A DNA stretch of 48,303 nt from Gemmiger_A avium (GCA_019114585.1 DXFE01000070.1:1-48303), one strand, 5' to 3'; counted from the first letter of the stretch, positions 1 through 7,581 are shown. Translations and numbers: made by a program. Notes: generated by a model from the letters alone, not told the origin.

Positions 1-89
1 CAGCCCTTGCATAGCTTGTTATACTGGCGTCTGCCGTTCTCGCCCAGGAAGAACGCCCATTCCAGACGCCATTTTTTGCTTCGGCTCAT
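1..89 (-). CDS. Small conjugative-element protein, 3' end outside window
   Basis: The ATG at 89 overlaps the TGA of the upstream fragment (ATGA, 86-89), which suggests translational coupling. The 29 visible codons begin MSRSKKWRLEWAFFL and are basic and aromatic. This start resembles small, cysteine-containing proteins carried by clostridial integrative conjugative elements just downstream of YodL/DUF4316-type genes; the family match is from memory. No enzymatic role can be assigned. The frame is open up to the window edge, so the C-terminal half is not visible. The start and overlap are clear; the function is unknown. Confidence 0.5.
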   Translation of the reverse strand, partial: MSRSKKWRLEWAFFLGENGRRQYNKLCKG

Positions 90-546
90 AAGTCATGCTC
101 CGGGGGCTTTTTCTGATGAGCCTTGTCCGGGGGCTTGCGCTCGCCGCACTCCCGTTTTGCGTCCTCCAGCCGTTCCCGGATAGAGGGCTTTTTCTCCGGT
201 GTGGTCCTGCGCGCCTCATCCTGGGCTTTCTCCAGTTCCTCCCCACGGCGGCCGTTGTTGATGATCCCGTCAATCATCCCATAGTCGTCCTCCAGGGTCA
301 TTTCAGCGGTACGGAGAGGGTTCTCCGGCTCCACCGGCAAGGCGACGATCTGGCCGTTCAGGTTGATGAACTGCTCCGGCTGCTTGAAGTGCTCCATGTA
401 CTTTTGGTGGTGTAGTCCCAATCCTCCGGCAAGGACAGCATGAGGGACAGCAACCCCTTCGCTTTCAGCGACAGCGCCGTGTTTCGCAGATGATGGTTTG
501 CCATCACCGTGTAGTCGCGGGTTTTCTCAATGCGAAATACCGCCAT
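86..546 (-). pseudogene. Fusion remnant: replication-initiator-like N-terminus joined to YodL/DUF4316-like C-terminus
   Basis: From the ATG at 546, which has a strong GGAGGTGAGATT ribosome site, the protein reads MAVFRIEKTRDYTVMANHHLR and continues to LPEDWDYTT. This is the typical start of the helix-turn-helix replisome-organiser/DUF6017-type proteins of Firmicutes conjugative elements. Right after DWDYTT, at about 412-420, the homology changes frame. The minus strand then encodes a segment with TLEDDYGMIDGIINNG, typical of DUF4316/YodL-type element proteins, ending at 86. The first frame ends in a serine-rich nonsense tail at 358. The simplest reading is an internal deletion that joined two different element genes out of frame. 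Family names are from memory; the junction and frame change are seen directly. Confidence 0.6.
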
Positions 547-718
547 AATCTCACCTCCCTCCGGCGGTCTGGAAAAGTGTTTGTTTTCGGGGAAAAGATG
601 ACCTCTGTATCCAACGGATACCCGAAGGACAAATCACCTGCGCCTGCTTTCTAACAGGCAGCACAGGAAGAAAATAGAGGGATTTTCGCCCCTAATTGGC
701 ACACTAAATTTTAGGCGT

Positions 719-750
719 AAAAAAGGGCGGCTGCCTTAAAACAGTCGCCC
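719..750 (-). terminator. Intrinsic terminator, minus strand
   Basis: A 9-bp arm GGGCGACTG/CAGCCGCCC (one G-U pair) read on the minus strand is followed by six T. It lies between tRNA-Gly and the element remnant. The rest of 547-720 carries no gene that I can support; it is the untranslated leader of the remnant. Confidence 0.6.
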
Positions 751-851
751 TAATGTGGGGGGATATACAAGATATTTTTCTGTTCGGATGCCCGAACACC
801 ATTGATATTACTGGTTTTTTCAAAAAGTTCTGTATCGCCACTCGTACCAGG

Positions 852-882
852 CTCCCGGACACGAAAGTGTCCGGGAGTTTTT
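852..882. terminator. Terminator hairpin between element remnant and tRNA-Gly
   Basis: Perfect 11-bp inverted repeat CTCCCGGACAC with a GAAA loop followed by five T on the plus strand; A-rich sequence on the other side makes it weakly bidirectional. It belongs to the same CCCGGA sequence family as the terminators behind both tRNA genes of this window. Confidence 0.7.
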
Positions 883-920
883 CTGTTTTTGCAAAGCTGT
901 GCGGGCTGGCGGATAAAGAA

Positions 921-951
921 AAATCCCGGATGCCAAAGCATCCGGGATTTT
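921..951 (-). terminator. tRNA-Gly terminator
   Basis: Perfect hairpin ATCCCGGATGC/GCATCCGGGAT with a TTTG loop (minus strand) and a T run, immediately after the encoded CCA end of tRNA-Gly. Confidence 0.85.
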
Positions 952-1025
952 TGGAGCGGATGATGGGAATCGAACCCACACGGCCAGCTTGGGAAGCTGG
1001 AGTTCTACCACTAAACTACATCCGC
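952..1025 (-). tRNA. tRNA-Gly (anticodon CCC)
   Basis: On the minus strand the gene begins GCGGATG and ends CATCCGC-T-CCA, giving a 7-bp acceptor stem, discriminator U and an encoded CCA. The anticodon arm is CCAGC-TTCCCAA-GCTGG, so the anticodon is CCC (reads GGG). The T arm contains GGTTCGATTCC. Total length 74 nt. It is a single-gene unit with its own promoter (1044-1072) and terminator. Its 3' end faces the conjugative-element remnant, a common integration arrangement, but no attachment-site duplication can be seen inside the window. Confidence 0.95.
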
Positions 1026-1043
1026 ATTTTGAAGTGCTTACAT

Positions 1044-1072
1044 AGTATACCGCATTCCATGACAAAAGTCAA
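1044..1072 (-). promoter_or_regulatory. Promoter of tRNA-Gly
   Basis: TTGACT, 17-bp spacer, TATACT on the minus strand, with the -10 ending about 18 nt before the mature tRNA 5' end. Confidence 0.8.
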
Positions 1073-1111
1073 ATGGTTTCTTGTACCGGGCAAGAAAATC
1101 CGGTGCGGCGC

Positions 1112-1140
1112 TGGTCAACCGGTGCGGGGTGTGCTACAAT
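1112..1140 (+). promoter_or_regulatory. Promoter of dnaD unit
   Basis: TGGTCA, 17-bp spacer, TACAAT with an extended TG-C before the -10. A short GC hairpin (CCGCCC/GGGCGG, 1151-1166) follows in the leader. Confidence 0.65.
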
Positions 1141-1185
1141 ACAGATGACCCCGCCCGACGGGGCGGAACAGAGAGGAAAACAGGT

Positions 1186-2094
1186 ATGACCTATCGTATT
1201 GTACGCCAGAACGGTGATTCCATTGCGGTGCCGCAGCTGGTGTTTCATCAGCTGCCCAATGCCGACGAAGCCAGCGTGCGGGTGGCGCTGTATGTGCTGG
1301 CCACCGGCAGCACCGATCCCCGGGACATCGCCCATGCGCTGCATCTGAAAAGCCCCCGGGCAGCGGAAAGCGCCCTGCTCTGGTGGGCGGGCGCCGGCCT
1401 GCTGGAGGTGGTGCACCCGGAGGACGAGCCCGCTGCCGCGCCGGTGGAAAAGCCCCTGCCCACCATTGCCCAGATCAACGAGGCTTCGGTGCGGGACCCG
1501 ATGATCGCGGTGCTCACCACCGAGACCCAGGCCGCGCTGGGCGTCTCGCTGGGGCACAGCGCCCTGCAGCAGTTGGTAGCGCTGTATCTGAATGAGGATT
1601 ATCCCATCGATGTGATCCTGCCCTGTGCAGCCCATGTGGCGAGCTGCGGCCGCCATTCGGTGGCGGCGCTGCGGCAGGAACTGCGCCGTTGGCGTGCCGA
1701 CGGGGTGGAGACCGGCGAACAGGCGGAGGCCTATCTGGAACGTCTGGCCCGCCGCCAGCAGAGCCAGAAGACCGTGGCCGAGATGCTGGGCCTTTCGCCC
1801 GAGCATCTCACCCTTACCGAGCGCACCCGCATTGCCCAGTGGAGCGAGGAATTCGGCTACGGGGAGGACATGGTGCGGGAGGCGCTTCTCCATGCGGGCG
1901 AGAAGCGGGAGGTGCGGTATCTGCACGGTATCCTGAAAGCCTGGCACGCCAAGGGCTGGCGTACGGTGCAGGATGTGCGGGGCAGCGGCGCGCTTACCGG
2001 CAGCAATGTACGGGCAGACCGGCCCGCCCCCAGCGGCCGGGATATCTTTCAGCGGGCGCCCGGCCGGGTGCGCCGCCTGAAACGGGAGGAATAA
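1186..2094 (+). CDS. dnaD: DnaD-family replication protein
   Basis: A 302-aa protein of the DnaD primosome family, which in low-GC Gram-positives remodels origin DNA and helps recruit the helicase loader in the cytoplasm. The N-terminal 75 residues fit the winged-helix half (MTYRIVRQNGDSIAVPQLVFHQL). The C-terminal 60-residue DnaB_2/DnaD-like half near 215-270 has the conserved ending YLHGILKAW. An alanine/proline-rich linker and a basic tail (RRLKREE) are visible. ATG 1186 is chosen because GAGAGG lies 9 nt upstream and the promoter at 1112-1140 would put upstream starts outside the transcript. The stop is followed after 3 nt by the helicase-loader gene, so the two are co-transcribed and probably act together. 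Confidence 0.85.
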   Translation: MTYRIVRQNGDSIAVPQLVFHQLPNADEASVRVALYVLATGSTDPRDIAHALHLKSPRAAESALLWWAGAGLLEVVHPEDEPAAAPVEKPLPTIAQINEASVRDPMIAVLTTETQAALGVSLGHSALQQLVALYLNEDYPIDVILPCAAHVASCGRHSVAALRQELRRWRADGVETGEQAEAYLERLARRQQSQKTVAEMLGLSPEHLTLTERTRIAQWSEEFGYGEDMVREALLHAGEKREVRYLHGILKAWHAKGWRTVQDVRGSGALTGSNVRADRPAPSGRDIFQRAPGRVRRLKREE

Positions 2095-2097
2095 GCC

Positions 2098-3066
2098 ATG
2101 CGTACCAAACAGGAACTGTTCCGCGCGGCCAAGGACCGCCTGGCCGAGCAGCACCAGCGGGCGCTGAGCCGGGCGCTGTACAACCGGCAGCAGGCCCAGG
2201 AAAAGCTGCCGGAACTGGCCGGGCTGGAGGACGAAGCCCGGCGCTGCGGGTTTGAGGCGGCCCGCCTGGCCGCCACCGGCGCGGAAAAGGACAAGGTGCA
2301 GGCCATGCTGGCCAAAGGGGACGAGATCCGTGCCCGCCGGGATGAGCTGTTGCGCGGTGCGGGGATTGATCCCGCCGGGCTGGAACCGGTGTATCAGTGC
2401 CCGGCCTGCCGGGATACCGGCCGCGTGAACGGCAATACCTGTGAATGCCTGATCCGGATGGCCCGGCGGCTTCGCCGGGAGGAGATCGCGGCGTCCACCG
2501 CCCTGTCGGTGAGCCGGTTCGACGCGCTGGACCGCACCCTGTACCCGGATGTGTTCGACCCGGCGCTGGGGGATACCCAGCGCCATTACATGACCGAGTT
2601 GCTGGATCAGCTGGAAGAATACGCCAATACCTTTGACGAGCGCAGCGTCAGCCTGGTGCTGCGGGGCAACGCCGGTCTGGGCAAGACCCACGCGGCGCTG
2701 GCCATCGCCGGGATTGTGCTGGAAAAAGGCTATGACGTGGTCTATATCAGCGCGCAGGAGCTGTTCGGCCGCCTGGAAAAGACCCGCTTTGAAGAGGACA
2801 ACAGCCTGATGGAGGGCGTTCTGGAAGCGGATCTGCTGATCCTGGACGACCTGGGCACCGAGTATGTGTCCCCCTATATGCTCAGCTGCTTCTACACGAT
2901 CCTGAATACCCGTATCGGCAACCGCCGGCCCACCATCTACACCACCAACATTGTGGACGGCACCGCCTTTGAAGCCCGTTACACCGAAAAGATCGCCAGC
3001 CGTCTGGGCGGCGAGTGTGAGGATTTCCTCTTTGTAGGGGAGGACATCCGCCAGCTGCGGGCCTGA
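2098..3066 (+). CDS. DnaC/DnaI-type helicase loader ATPase
   Basis: A 322-aa AAA+ protein. It has a coiled N-terminal region (1-90), a zinc-finger-like cysteine cluster CPACRDTG...CEC near 101-115, Walker A GNAGLGKT near 187-194, and Walker B LLILDDLG near 243-250 followed by the sensor segment YTTN. This order is that of DnaI/DnaC loaders, which place the replicative helicase on DNA in an ATP-dependent way. The cysteine cluster matches the zinc module of Bacillus DnaI-like loaders. It sits 3 nt after dnaD, consistent with a primosome-loading unit. IstB-like transposon ATPases share the AAA+ core, but the zinc module and dnaD linkage favour a chromosomal loader. Confidence 0.85.
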   Translation: MRTKQELFRAAKDRLAEQHQRALSRALYNRQQAQEKLPELAGLEDEARRCGFEAARLAATGAEKDKVQAMLAKGDEIRARRDELLRGAGIDPAGLEPVYQCPACRDTGRVNGNTCECLIRMARRLRREEIAASTALSVSRFDALDRTLYPDVFDPALGDTQRHYMTELLDQLEEYANTFDERSVSLVLRGNAGLGKTHAALAIAGIVLEKGYDVVYISAQELFGRLEKTRFEEDNSLMEGVLEADLLILDDLGTEYVSPYMLSCFYTILNTRIGNRRPTIYTTNIVDGTAFEARYTEKIASRLGGECEDFLFVGEDIRQLRA

Positions 3067-3089
3067 GTGCCCGGCCAAGGAGGTTTATT

Positions 3090-4082
3090 ATGTACCAGCC
3101 ATCCGCCGACCGCTATAACCGCCTGCCCTACCGCCGCTGCGGCGCCAGCGGGCTGAAACTGCCCGTGGTTTCGCTGGGGCTGTGGCACAACTTCGGTGAC
3201 ACCGCCCGGTATGAGACCATGCGGGATATCTGCCTGACCGCCTTTGACCATGGGGTGACCCACTTTGACCTGGCCAACAATTACGGCCCGGAACCCGGCA
3301 GCGCCGAACGCAACTTCGGCCTGATCCTGCGGCGGGAGCTGGCCCCCTGGCGGGATGAACTGATCATCAGCACCAAGGCGGGGTACCTTATGTGGGACGG
3401 CCCTTACGGGGACGGCGGCAGCCGCAAATACATGCTGGCCAGCCTGGATCAGAGCCTGCGCCGGATGGGGCTGGAGTATGTGGACATCTTCTACCACCAC
3501 CGGATGGACCCGGAAACTCCGCTGGAGGAGACCATGGGAGCGCTGGCCCAGGCGGTGCGCAGCGGCAAGGCGCTGTACGCGGGCCTGTCCAACTACAACG
3601 GCCCCACCCTGGAGAAAGCGGCGGCCCTGCTGGATGAGATGGGCTGCCCCTTTGTGATCAACCAGAACCGCTACTCGATCTTTGACCGCACAGTGGAACA
3701 GAACGGCCTGCTGGAAACCGCCCGCCGGCTGCAAAAGGGCCTGATCACCTTCAGCCCGCTGGCCCAGGGCCTGCTCACCGACCGGTATCTGCACGGCATC
3801 CCGGAGGACAGCCGGGTGCGCACCGACGGCCGCTTCCTGAAAGAGGGCAACATCACCGAGGAAAAGCTGACGCAGATCCGGGCGCTGAATGAAATTGCCG
3901 CGGCGCGGGGGCAGTCCCTGGCCGGGATGGCGCTGGCCTGGCTGCTGCAGAAAGAGGGGGTCACCAGCGTGCTGGTGGGGGCTTCCCGCCCGCAGCAGCT
4001 GCTGGAAAACCTGAAAGCCGCCGATGCGCCCGCCTTTACCGCCAACGAACTGGCCGCCATCGACCGGGCGGTCGGCCTGTAA
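3090..4082 (+). CDS. Aldo/keto reductase, L-glyceraldehyde-3-phosphate reductase-like
   Basis: A 330-aa TIM-barrel NAD(P)H-dependent aldo/keto reductase of the YghZ/Gpr-like group, length typical. The catalytic tetrad is visible in context: Asp and Tyr in FDLANNYG, Lys in STKAG and His in FYHHRMD. The cofactor-binding region near the C-terminus contains VLVGASRPQQL. Family members reduce L-glyceraldehyde 3-phosphate and methylglyoxal-like aldehydes; the true substrate cannot be read from sequence. GGAGG lies 8 nt before the ATG, and the gene follows the helicase loader by 23 nt, so it is probably a passenger of that transcription unit. A strong terminator follows. Confidence 0.85.
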   Translation: MYQPSADRYNRLPYRRCGASGLKLPVVSLGLWHNFGDTARYETMRDICLTAFDHGVTHFDLANNYGPEPGSAERNFGLILRRELAPWRDELIISTKAGYLMWDGPYGDGGSRKYMLASLDQSLRRMGLEYVDIFYHHRMDPETPLEETMGALAQAVRSGKALYAGLSNYNGPTLEKAAALLDEMGCPFVINQNRYSIFDRTVEQNGLLETARRLQKGLITFSPLAQGLLTDRYLHGIPEDSRVRTDGRFLKEGNITEEKLTQIRALNEIAAARGQSLAGMALAWLLQKEGVTSVLVGASRPQQLLENLKAADAPAFTANELAAIDRAVGL

Positions 4083-4103
4083 GGCATTTCACAGATAGAA
4101 ACA

Positions 4104-4145
4104 GCCCCGGGCTGCGTCTTTGAAACGCGGCCCGGGGCCTTTTTG
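4104..4145 (+). terminator. Terminator after aldo/keto reductase
   Basis: A 14-bp GC-rich stem (GCCCCGGGC arm, one G-U pair) with a 7-nt loop and a T tract. It separates this unit from the convergent prfB. Confidence 0.9.
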
Positions 4146-4163
4146 TTTTGGTATTGCAGCCGA

Positions 4164-5285
4164 TCAGGTGGCCTGCAGTTCGCCGCGGCTGGCGGCTTTC
4201 AGGTAGGCGTTGATAAAGCCGTCCAGGTCGCCGTCCATGACCGCCTGCACGTTGCCGCTTTCGTAACCGGTGCGGTGGTCCTTCACCAGGGTGTAGGGCA
4301 TGAACACGTAGCTGCGGATCTGGTGACCCCAGGCAATCTCTTTCTGCACGCCCTTGATGTCGCTGATCTTGTCCAGATGCTCCTGCTCCTTGATCTGATA
4401 CAGCTTGGAAGCCAGCATCTTCATGGCGGTGTCCCGGTTCTGGAACTGGCTGCGCTCGGTCTGGCAGCTTACCACGATGCCGGTGGGCTTGTGGATCAGA
4501 CGCACCGCGCTGGAGGTCTTGTTGATGTGCTGGCCGCCCGCGCCGCTGGAACGGTACACCTGCATTTCAATGTCCTCCGGGCGGATCTCCACCTGGATGC
4601 TGTCGTCCATTTCGGGCATGACCTCCAGAGAAGCAAAGCTGGTCTGGCGGCGGCTCTGGGCGTCAAAGGGGGACACGCGCACCAGCCGGTGCACGCCGTT
4701 CTCACCCTTCAGCAGGCCGTAGGCGTTGGGGCCCTCGATCAGGATGGAAGCGCTCTTCAGACCGGCTTCGTCGCCGTCCTGATAGTCCAGGGTGCTTACC
4801 TTGAAGCCGTGGGCAGTACCCCAGCGGTTGTACATGCGGAACAGCATGTCCGCCCAGTCCTGGGCCTCGGTGCCGCCGGTACCGGCGTGGAAGGTCAGGA
4901 TGGCGTTGTTCTTGTCGTATTCACCGGAAAGCAGGGTGATCATCTGCAGCTCGTCGATGGCGTGGGCCACCCCCTGCACCGCCTGCTCCGCTTCCGGGAT
5001 CAGTTCCGGGTCGTTCTCTTCCTCGCACAGCAACAGCATGGTCTGTGCGTCCTCATACAGGCTCTTCAGCTTGGCGTACCGCTCCAGCTTGCCTTTCAGG
5101 CTGCTCATCTCGGCAAATACCTTCTGGCTGGCCTCGGTATCGTCGTAGAACCCGGGCATGGTCATCTTGTTCTCCAGCTCGGCCACACGCTTTTCGCTGG
5201 CGGAGATGGCAAGCGCCTCCCCCAGGTCGGCCACGGCGGTCTCGTAGCCGCCCAGCTGCATTTTCAGTTCGTCTATGGTGATCAT
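4164..5285 (-). CDS. prfB: Peptide chain release factor 2
   Basis: A 373-aa class I release factor that reads UGA/UAA and triggers peptidyl-tRNA hydrolysis on the ribosome. The stop-codon recognition tripeptide SPF (near 205-207) marks RF2 rather than RF1, and the hydrolysis motif GGQ (near 250-252) sits in SSGAGGQHINK. ATG 5285 is preferred over the in-frame GTG at 5291 because AGGA lies about 9 nt before the ATG but almost abuts the GTG. The N-terminus runs in one frame (MITIDELKMQLGGYETAVADL) through the place where most bacteria carry an in-frame UGA and a +1 shift, so that autoregulatory site is absent. The leader contains a palindrome CCGCGGGCCCGCGG (5301-5314). Confidence 0.95.
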   Translation of the reverse strand: MITIDELKMQLGGYETAVADLGEALAISASEKRVAELENKMTMPGFYDDTEASQKVFAEMSSLKGKLERYAKLKSLYEDAQTMLLLCEEENDPELIPEAEQAVQGVAHAIDELQMITLLSGEYDKNNAILTFHAGTGGTEAQDWADMLFRMYNRWGTAHGFKVSTLDYQDGDEAGLKSASILIEGPNAYGLLKGENGVHRLVRVSPFDAQSRRQTSFASLEVMPEMDDSIQVEIRPEDIEMQVYRSSGAGGQHINKTSSAVRLIHKPTGIVVSCQTERSQFQNRDTAMKMLASKLYQIKEQEHLDKISDIKGVQKEIAWGHQIRSYVFMPYTLVKDHRTGYESGNVQAVMDGDLDGFINAYLKAASRGELQAT

Positions 5286-5347
5286 GGGCACCTGTCCTTT
5301 CCGCGGGCCCGCGGGCCCGTTCGAGATTCATTTTGTCAATCAGATTT

Positions 5348-5376
5348 AGTATATCGAAAAAAGTTTACAAAGTAAA
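5348..5376 (-). promoter_or_regulatory. Promoter of prfB
   Basis: TTTACT, 17-bp spacer, TATACT on the minus strand, 63 nt before the start codon. Confidence 0.65.
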
Positions 5377-5420
5377 GACGGATTTTTCATGATTTGGCCC
5401 GCCGGAACGGGGGATTCGTT

Positions 5421-5449
5421 TTGCTTTTTGTCCCCCTTTGCGGTATAAT
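5421..5449 (+). promoter_or_regulatory. Promoter of RING/zinc-ribbon protein gene
   Basis: TTGCTT, 17-bp spacer, TATAAT; divergent from the prfB promoter with 44 bp between them. Confidence 0.75.
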
Positions 5450-5490
5450 AACACAAAACAAGCGTTTTACCCGCTGCGGAGGGAATTTGT

Positions 5491-6513
5491 ATGTACGATT
5501 ATACCGGCCAGAAATGTGCCGTATGCCAGAAGGCTTTTGAACAGGGGGACGACATCGTTGTCTGCCCGGAGTGCGGTGCGCCTTATCACCGTGATTGCTA
5601 CGAAAAAGCCGGCCATTGCCTGTTTGAGGACCGGCATGCCCCGGACTTTGAATGGAAGCCCGCCCCGCCGCCGGAGGAACAGCATTTCCACCGGCCCCGT
5701 CGGGAGCCCACCGGCGTCTGCCCGGCATGCGGGGCCCAGAACCCCGCCGAGGCGCTGTTCTGCCGCAGCTGCGGTGCGCCCATGCATGAGACCGAACCGG
5801 AACAGTCCGGCCAGCACAGCGCTGCCGGTCCCCGGTATCAGGCGGCGGGCCCTGCCCGTCCCCAGCAGACGGAGGCACAGCAGGAACAGACCTATGTGCA
5901 GATGGAGTTTCCGGTGCAGCCGGACGAAAAGCTGGACGGCATCGAGGCCCGCTACTGGGCGGCCTATGTGGGCAACAATGCGCCCATCTATCTGCTGAAC
6001 TTCAAACGGATGGAGGTCAGCGGCCAGAAAACCGGCATGAGCATCAGCGCGCTGCTGTTCGGGCCGCTGTACTTCTTCTATCGCCGGGTATGGGGGGCGG
6101 CAGTGGCCTTCGGCGCGCTGAGCCTGCTGCTCTCGGCGCCCTCGGTGCTGCTGATGCTGCAGATTGCCGGGCATCCGCTTTTTGCCTGGATGGATCCGAA
6201 CGTGCTGCAGATCCTGTCCAACGTGGCCGCGGGTCTGCGGGCCGCCATGATGCTGTCCTGCGGGCTGTTCGGTACCTATTTCTACCGCCGGGAGGCCGGG
6301 CGGCGTATCCGCCGCCTGCTGGACGGCTGCCCGCCCCAGACTGAGGTGCGGGAACAGACTCTGGCCGCGGCGGGCGGTCCCAGCCTGGTGGCGCTGATCC
6401 TGGCGCTGGGCGCTGTGGTGGCGCTGGCCATGCTGGAGTTCTTTATGCTGATGTCCTCGCCCTCGGTGGGCACCCTGCTGAGCTGGCTGGGCATCTCCGG
6501 TACCATGTTGTAA
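5491..6513 (+). CDS. Membrane protein with prokaryotic RING finger, zinc ribbon and DUF2628-like region
   Basis: A 340-aa protein with three parts. Residues 9-43 hold C9-x2-C12, C25-x2-C28, H33 and C36, the cross-brace spacing of the prokaryotic RING family 1. A second zinc ribbon CPACG...CRSCG lies near 77-95. After a Gln/Pro-rich linker, residues about 140-340 form a DUF2628-like membrane part: ISALLFGPLYFFYRRVW, then several hydrophobic segments and a basic FYRREAGRRIRRLL stretch. DUF2628 proteins are uncharacterised inner-membrane proteins. The metal ligands are seen directly; a role in protein-protein recognition at the membrane is inference. It has its own promoter and is followed by galU 61 nt later. 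Confidence 0.75.
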   Translation: MYDYTGQKCAVCQKAFEQGDDIVVCPECGAPYHRDCYEKAGHCLFEDRHAPDFEWKPAPPPEEQHFHRPRREPTGVCPACGAQNPAEALFCRSCGAPMHETEPEQSGQHSAAGPRYQAAGPARPQQTEAQQEQTYVQMEFPVQPDEKLDGIEARYWAAYVGNNAPIYLLNFKRMEVSGQKTGMSISALLFGPLYFFYRRVWGAAVAFGALSLLLSAPSVLLMLQIAGHPLFAWMDPNVLQILSNVAAGLRAAMMLSCGLFGTYFYRREAGRRIRRLLDGCPPQTEVREQTLAAAGGPSLVALILALGAVVALAMLEFFMLMSSPSVGTLLSWLGISGTML

Positions 6514-6574
6514 GGCCGGCTTTCTGCCGGTAGAGATAAAACGGATAGAAAAGAAAAAAGGACGGTATAGCATT

Positions 6575-7444
6575 ATGCGAGTGACCAAAGCCATCATCCC
6601 GGCCGCCGGGCTGGGTACCCGGGTTTTGCCCGCCACCAAGGCCATGCCCAAGGAAATGCTGCCCATCGTGGACAAGCCTGCCATCCAGTATATCGTGGAA
6701 GAGGCGGTGGCCGCCGGTATTCAGGACATCCTGATCATCACCGGCCGCAATAAGGACATTATCGAGGACCACTTCGACCGTGCCCCCGAACTGGAGACCG
6801 CGCTGGGCCGCCCCGGCAAGGAGAAGGCCCTGGAGGAATGCCTGGGCATTGCCGGCATGGCCAACATCTTCTTTGTGCGCCAGAAGCAGACCCTGGGCCT
6901 GGGCCATGCGGTGCTGATGGCCAAGCCCTTTACCGGCGATGAGCCCTTTGTGGTCATGTACGGCGACGACGTGATCATGGGCGAAGACCCGGTGGCCGGC
7001 CAGCTGATCCGAGCCTACGAGGCCTACGGCCGGGCTGCGGTGGGCATCAAGGAGGTGCCCAAGGCCGATCTGCAGAAGTATTGCTCCATGAAGGCTGAGC
7101 CTATTCAGGGCAACCACTATTTCATTGACGATATGATCGAGAAGCCTGCCCCCGGGCAGGAATTCTCCAACTTCTCCATCCTGGGCCGCTGCCTGCTGAC
7201 CCCGGAGATCTACACCATCCTGGAGCATACCGCTCCCGGTGCGGGCGGGGAGATCCAGCTCACCGACGCCATGGCGGTGCTGGCCCGGGAAAAGGGCGTG
7301 ACCGGTGTGGACTTTACCGGCAAGCGGTACGACATGGGCAACAAGCTGGGTGTGATGCAGGCCCAGGTGGAAACCGCCCTGCGCCATCCGGAGATCGGCC
7401 CGGCGTTCCGGGAGTATCTGCGTGAGGTGAGCAAAACCCTGTAA
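6575..7444 (+). CDS. galU: UTP-glucose-1-phosphate uridylyltransferase
   Basis: A 289-aa nucleotidyltransferase making UDP-glucose from UTP and glucose-1-phosphate for cell-surface glycans and glycolipids. The N-terminal signature GLGTRVLPATKAMPKEMLP (residues about 11-29) and the metal-binding VVMYGDDV near 127 are present. The C-terminal part contains GGEIQLTDA and GKRYDMGNKLG, also typical. Length matches the family. The ATG follows AAAAAAGGA with a somewhat long spacing of about 13 nt. A terminator-like hairpin starts 21 nt after the stop and contains the -35 box of the rpsF promoter in its loop. Confidence 0.95.
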   Translation: MRVTKAIIPAAGLGTRVLPATKAMPKEMLPIVDKPAIQYIVEEAVAAGIQDILIITGRNKDIIEDHFDRAPELETALGRPGKEKALEECLGIAGMANIFFVRQKQTLGLGHAVLMAKPFTGDEPFVVMYGDDVIMGEDPVAGQLIRAYEAYGRAAVGIKEVPKADLQKYCSMKAEPIQGNHYFIDDMIEKPAPGQEFSNFSILGRCLLTPEIYTILEHTAPGAGGEIQLTDAMAVLAREKGVTGVDFTGKRYDMGNKLGVMQAQVETALRHPEIGPAFREYLREVSKTL

Positions 7445-7465
7445 ACGCGCGGATTTTTCGCAAAA

Positions 7466-7503
7466 AACCACCCCGCGGCCGCTTGACAGCCGCGGGGTGG
7501 TTT
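7466..7503 (+). terminator. galU terminator-like hairpin containing the rpsF -35 box
   Basis: Perfect 14-bp stem AACCACCCCGCGGC/GCCGCGGGGTGGTT with a 9-nt loop CGCTTGACA. Only three T follow on the plus strand, but six A precede it, so it is better formed as a terminator on the minus strand. Confidence 0.7.
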
Positions 7504-7511
7504 GATATAAT
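7483..7511 (+). promoter_or_regulatory. Promoter of rpsF-ssb-rpsR
   Basis: Consensus TTGACA, 17-bp spacer, TATAAT. The -35 lies exactly in the loop of the preceding hairpin and its 3' arm fills the spacer. Confidence 0.85.
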
Positions 7512-7516
7512 AAGTT

Positions 7517-7581
7517 GCTGCCTTGTGAACAGGGCAGCGGCGGCGCGCTGTTTTGCGCCGCATCCTTGCCCCGAAAGGGGC
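7517..7581 (+). promoter_or_regulatory. Structured rpsF leader, candidate S6:S18 autoregulatory site
   Basis: Three hairpins follow the promoter: a 9-bp stem at the very 5' end (7517-7538, loop TGAA), GCGGCGC/GCGCCGC (7540-7561), and GCCCC-GAAA-GGGGC (7568-7581). rpsF leaders in many bacteria carry an RNA that binds the S6:S18 complex. The position fits, but I could not place the diagnostic motif with certainty, so the function is inference. Confidence 0.4.

Noticed and set aside
1069..3078. Very long open frame on the minus strand opposite dnaD and the helicase loader
   Set aside because: GC-rich coding DNA leaves antisense frames open. The predicted protein is Gln/Gly/His-rich low-complexity, has no ribosome site or promoter, and mirrors two well-supported genes.
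5301..5314. Palindrome CCGCGGGCCCGCGG in the prfB leader as an operator
   Set aside because: GC palindromes are frequent in this DNA, and it is too GC-simple to call a protein site; noted only under prfB.
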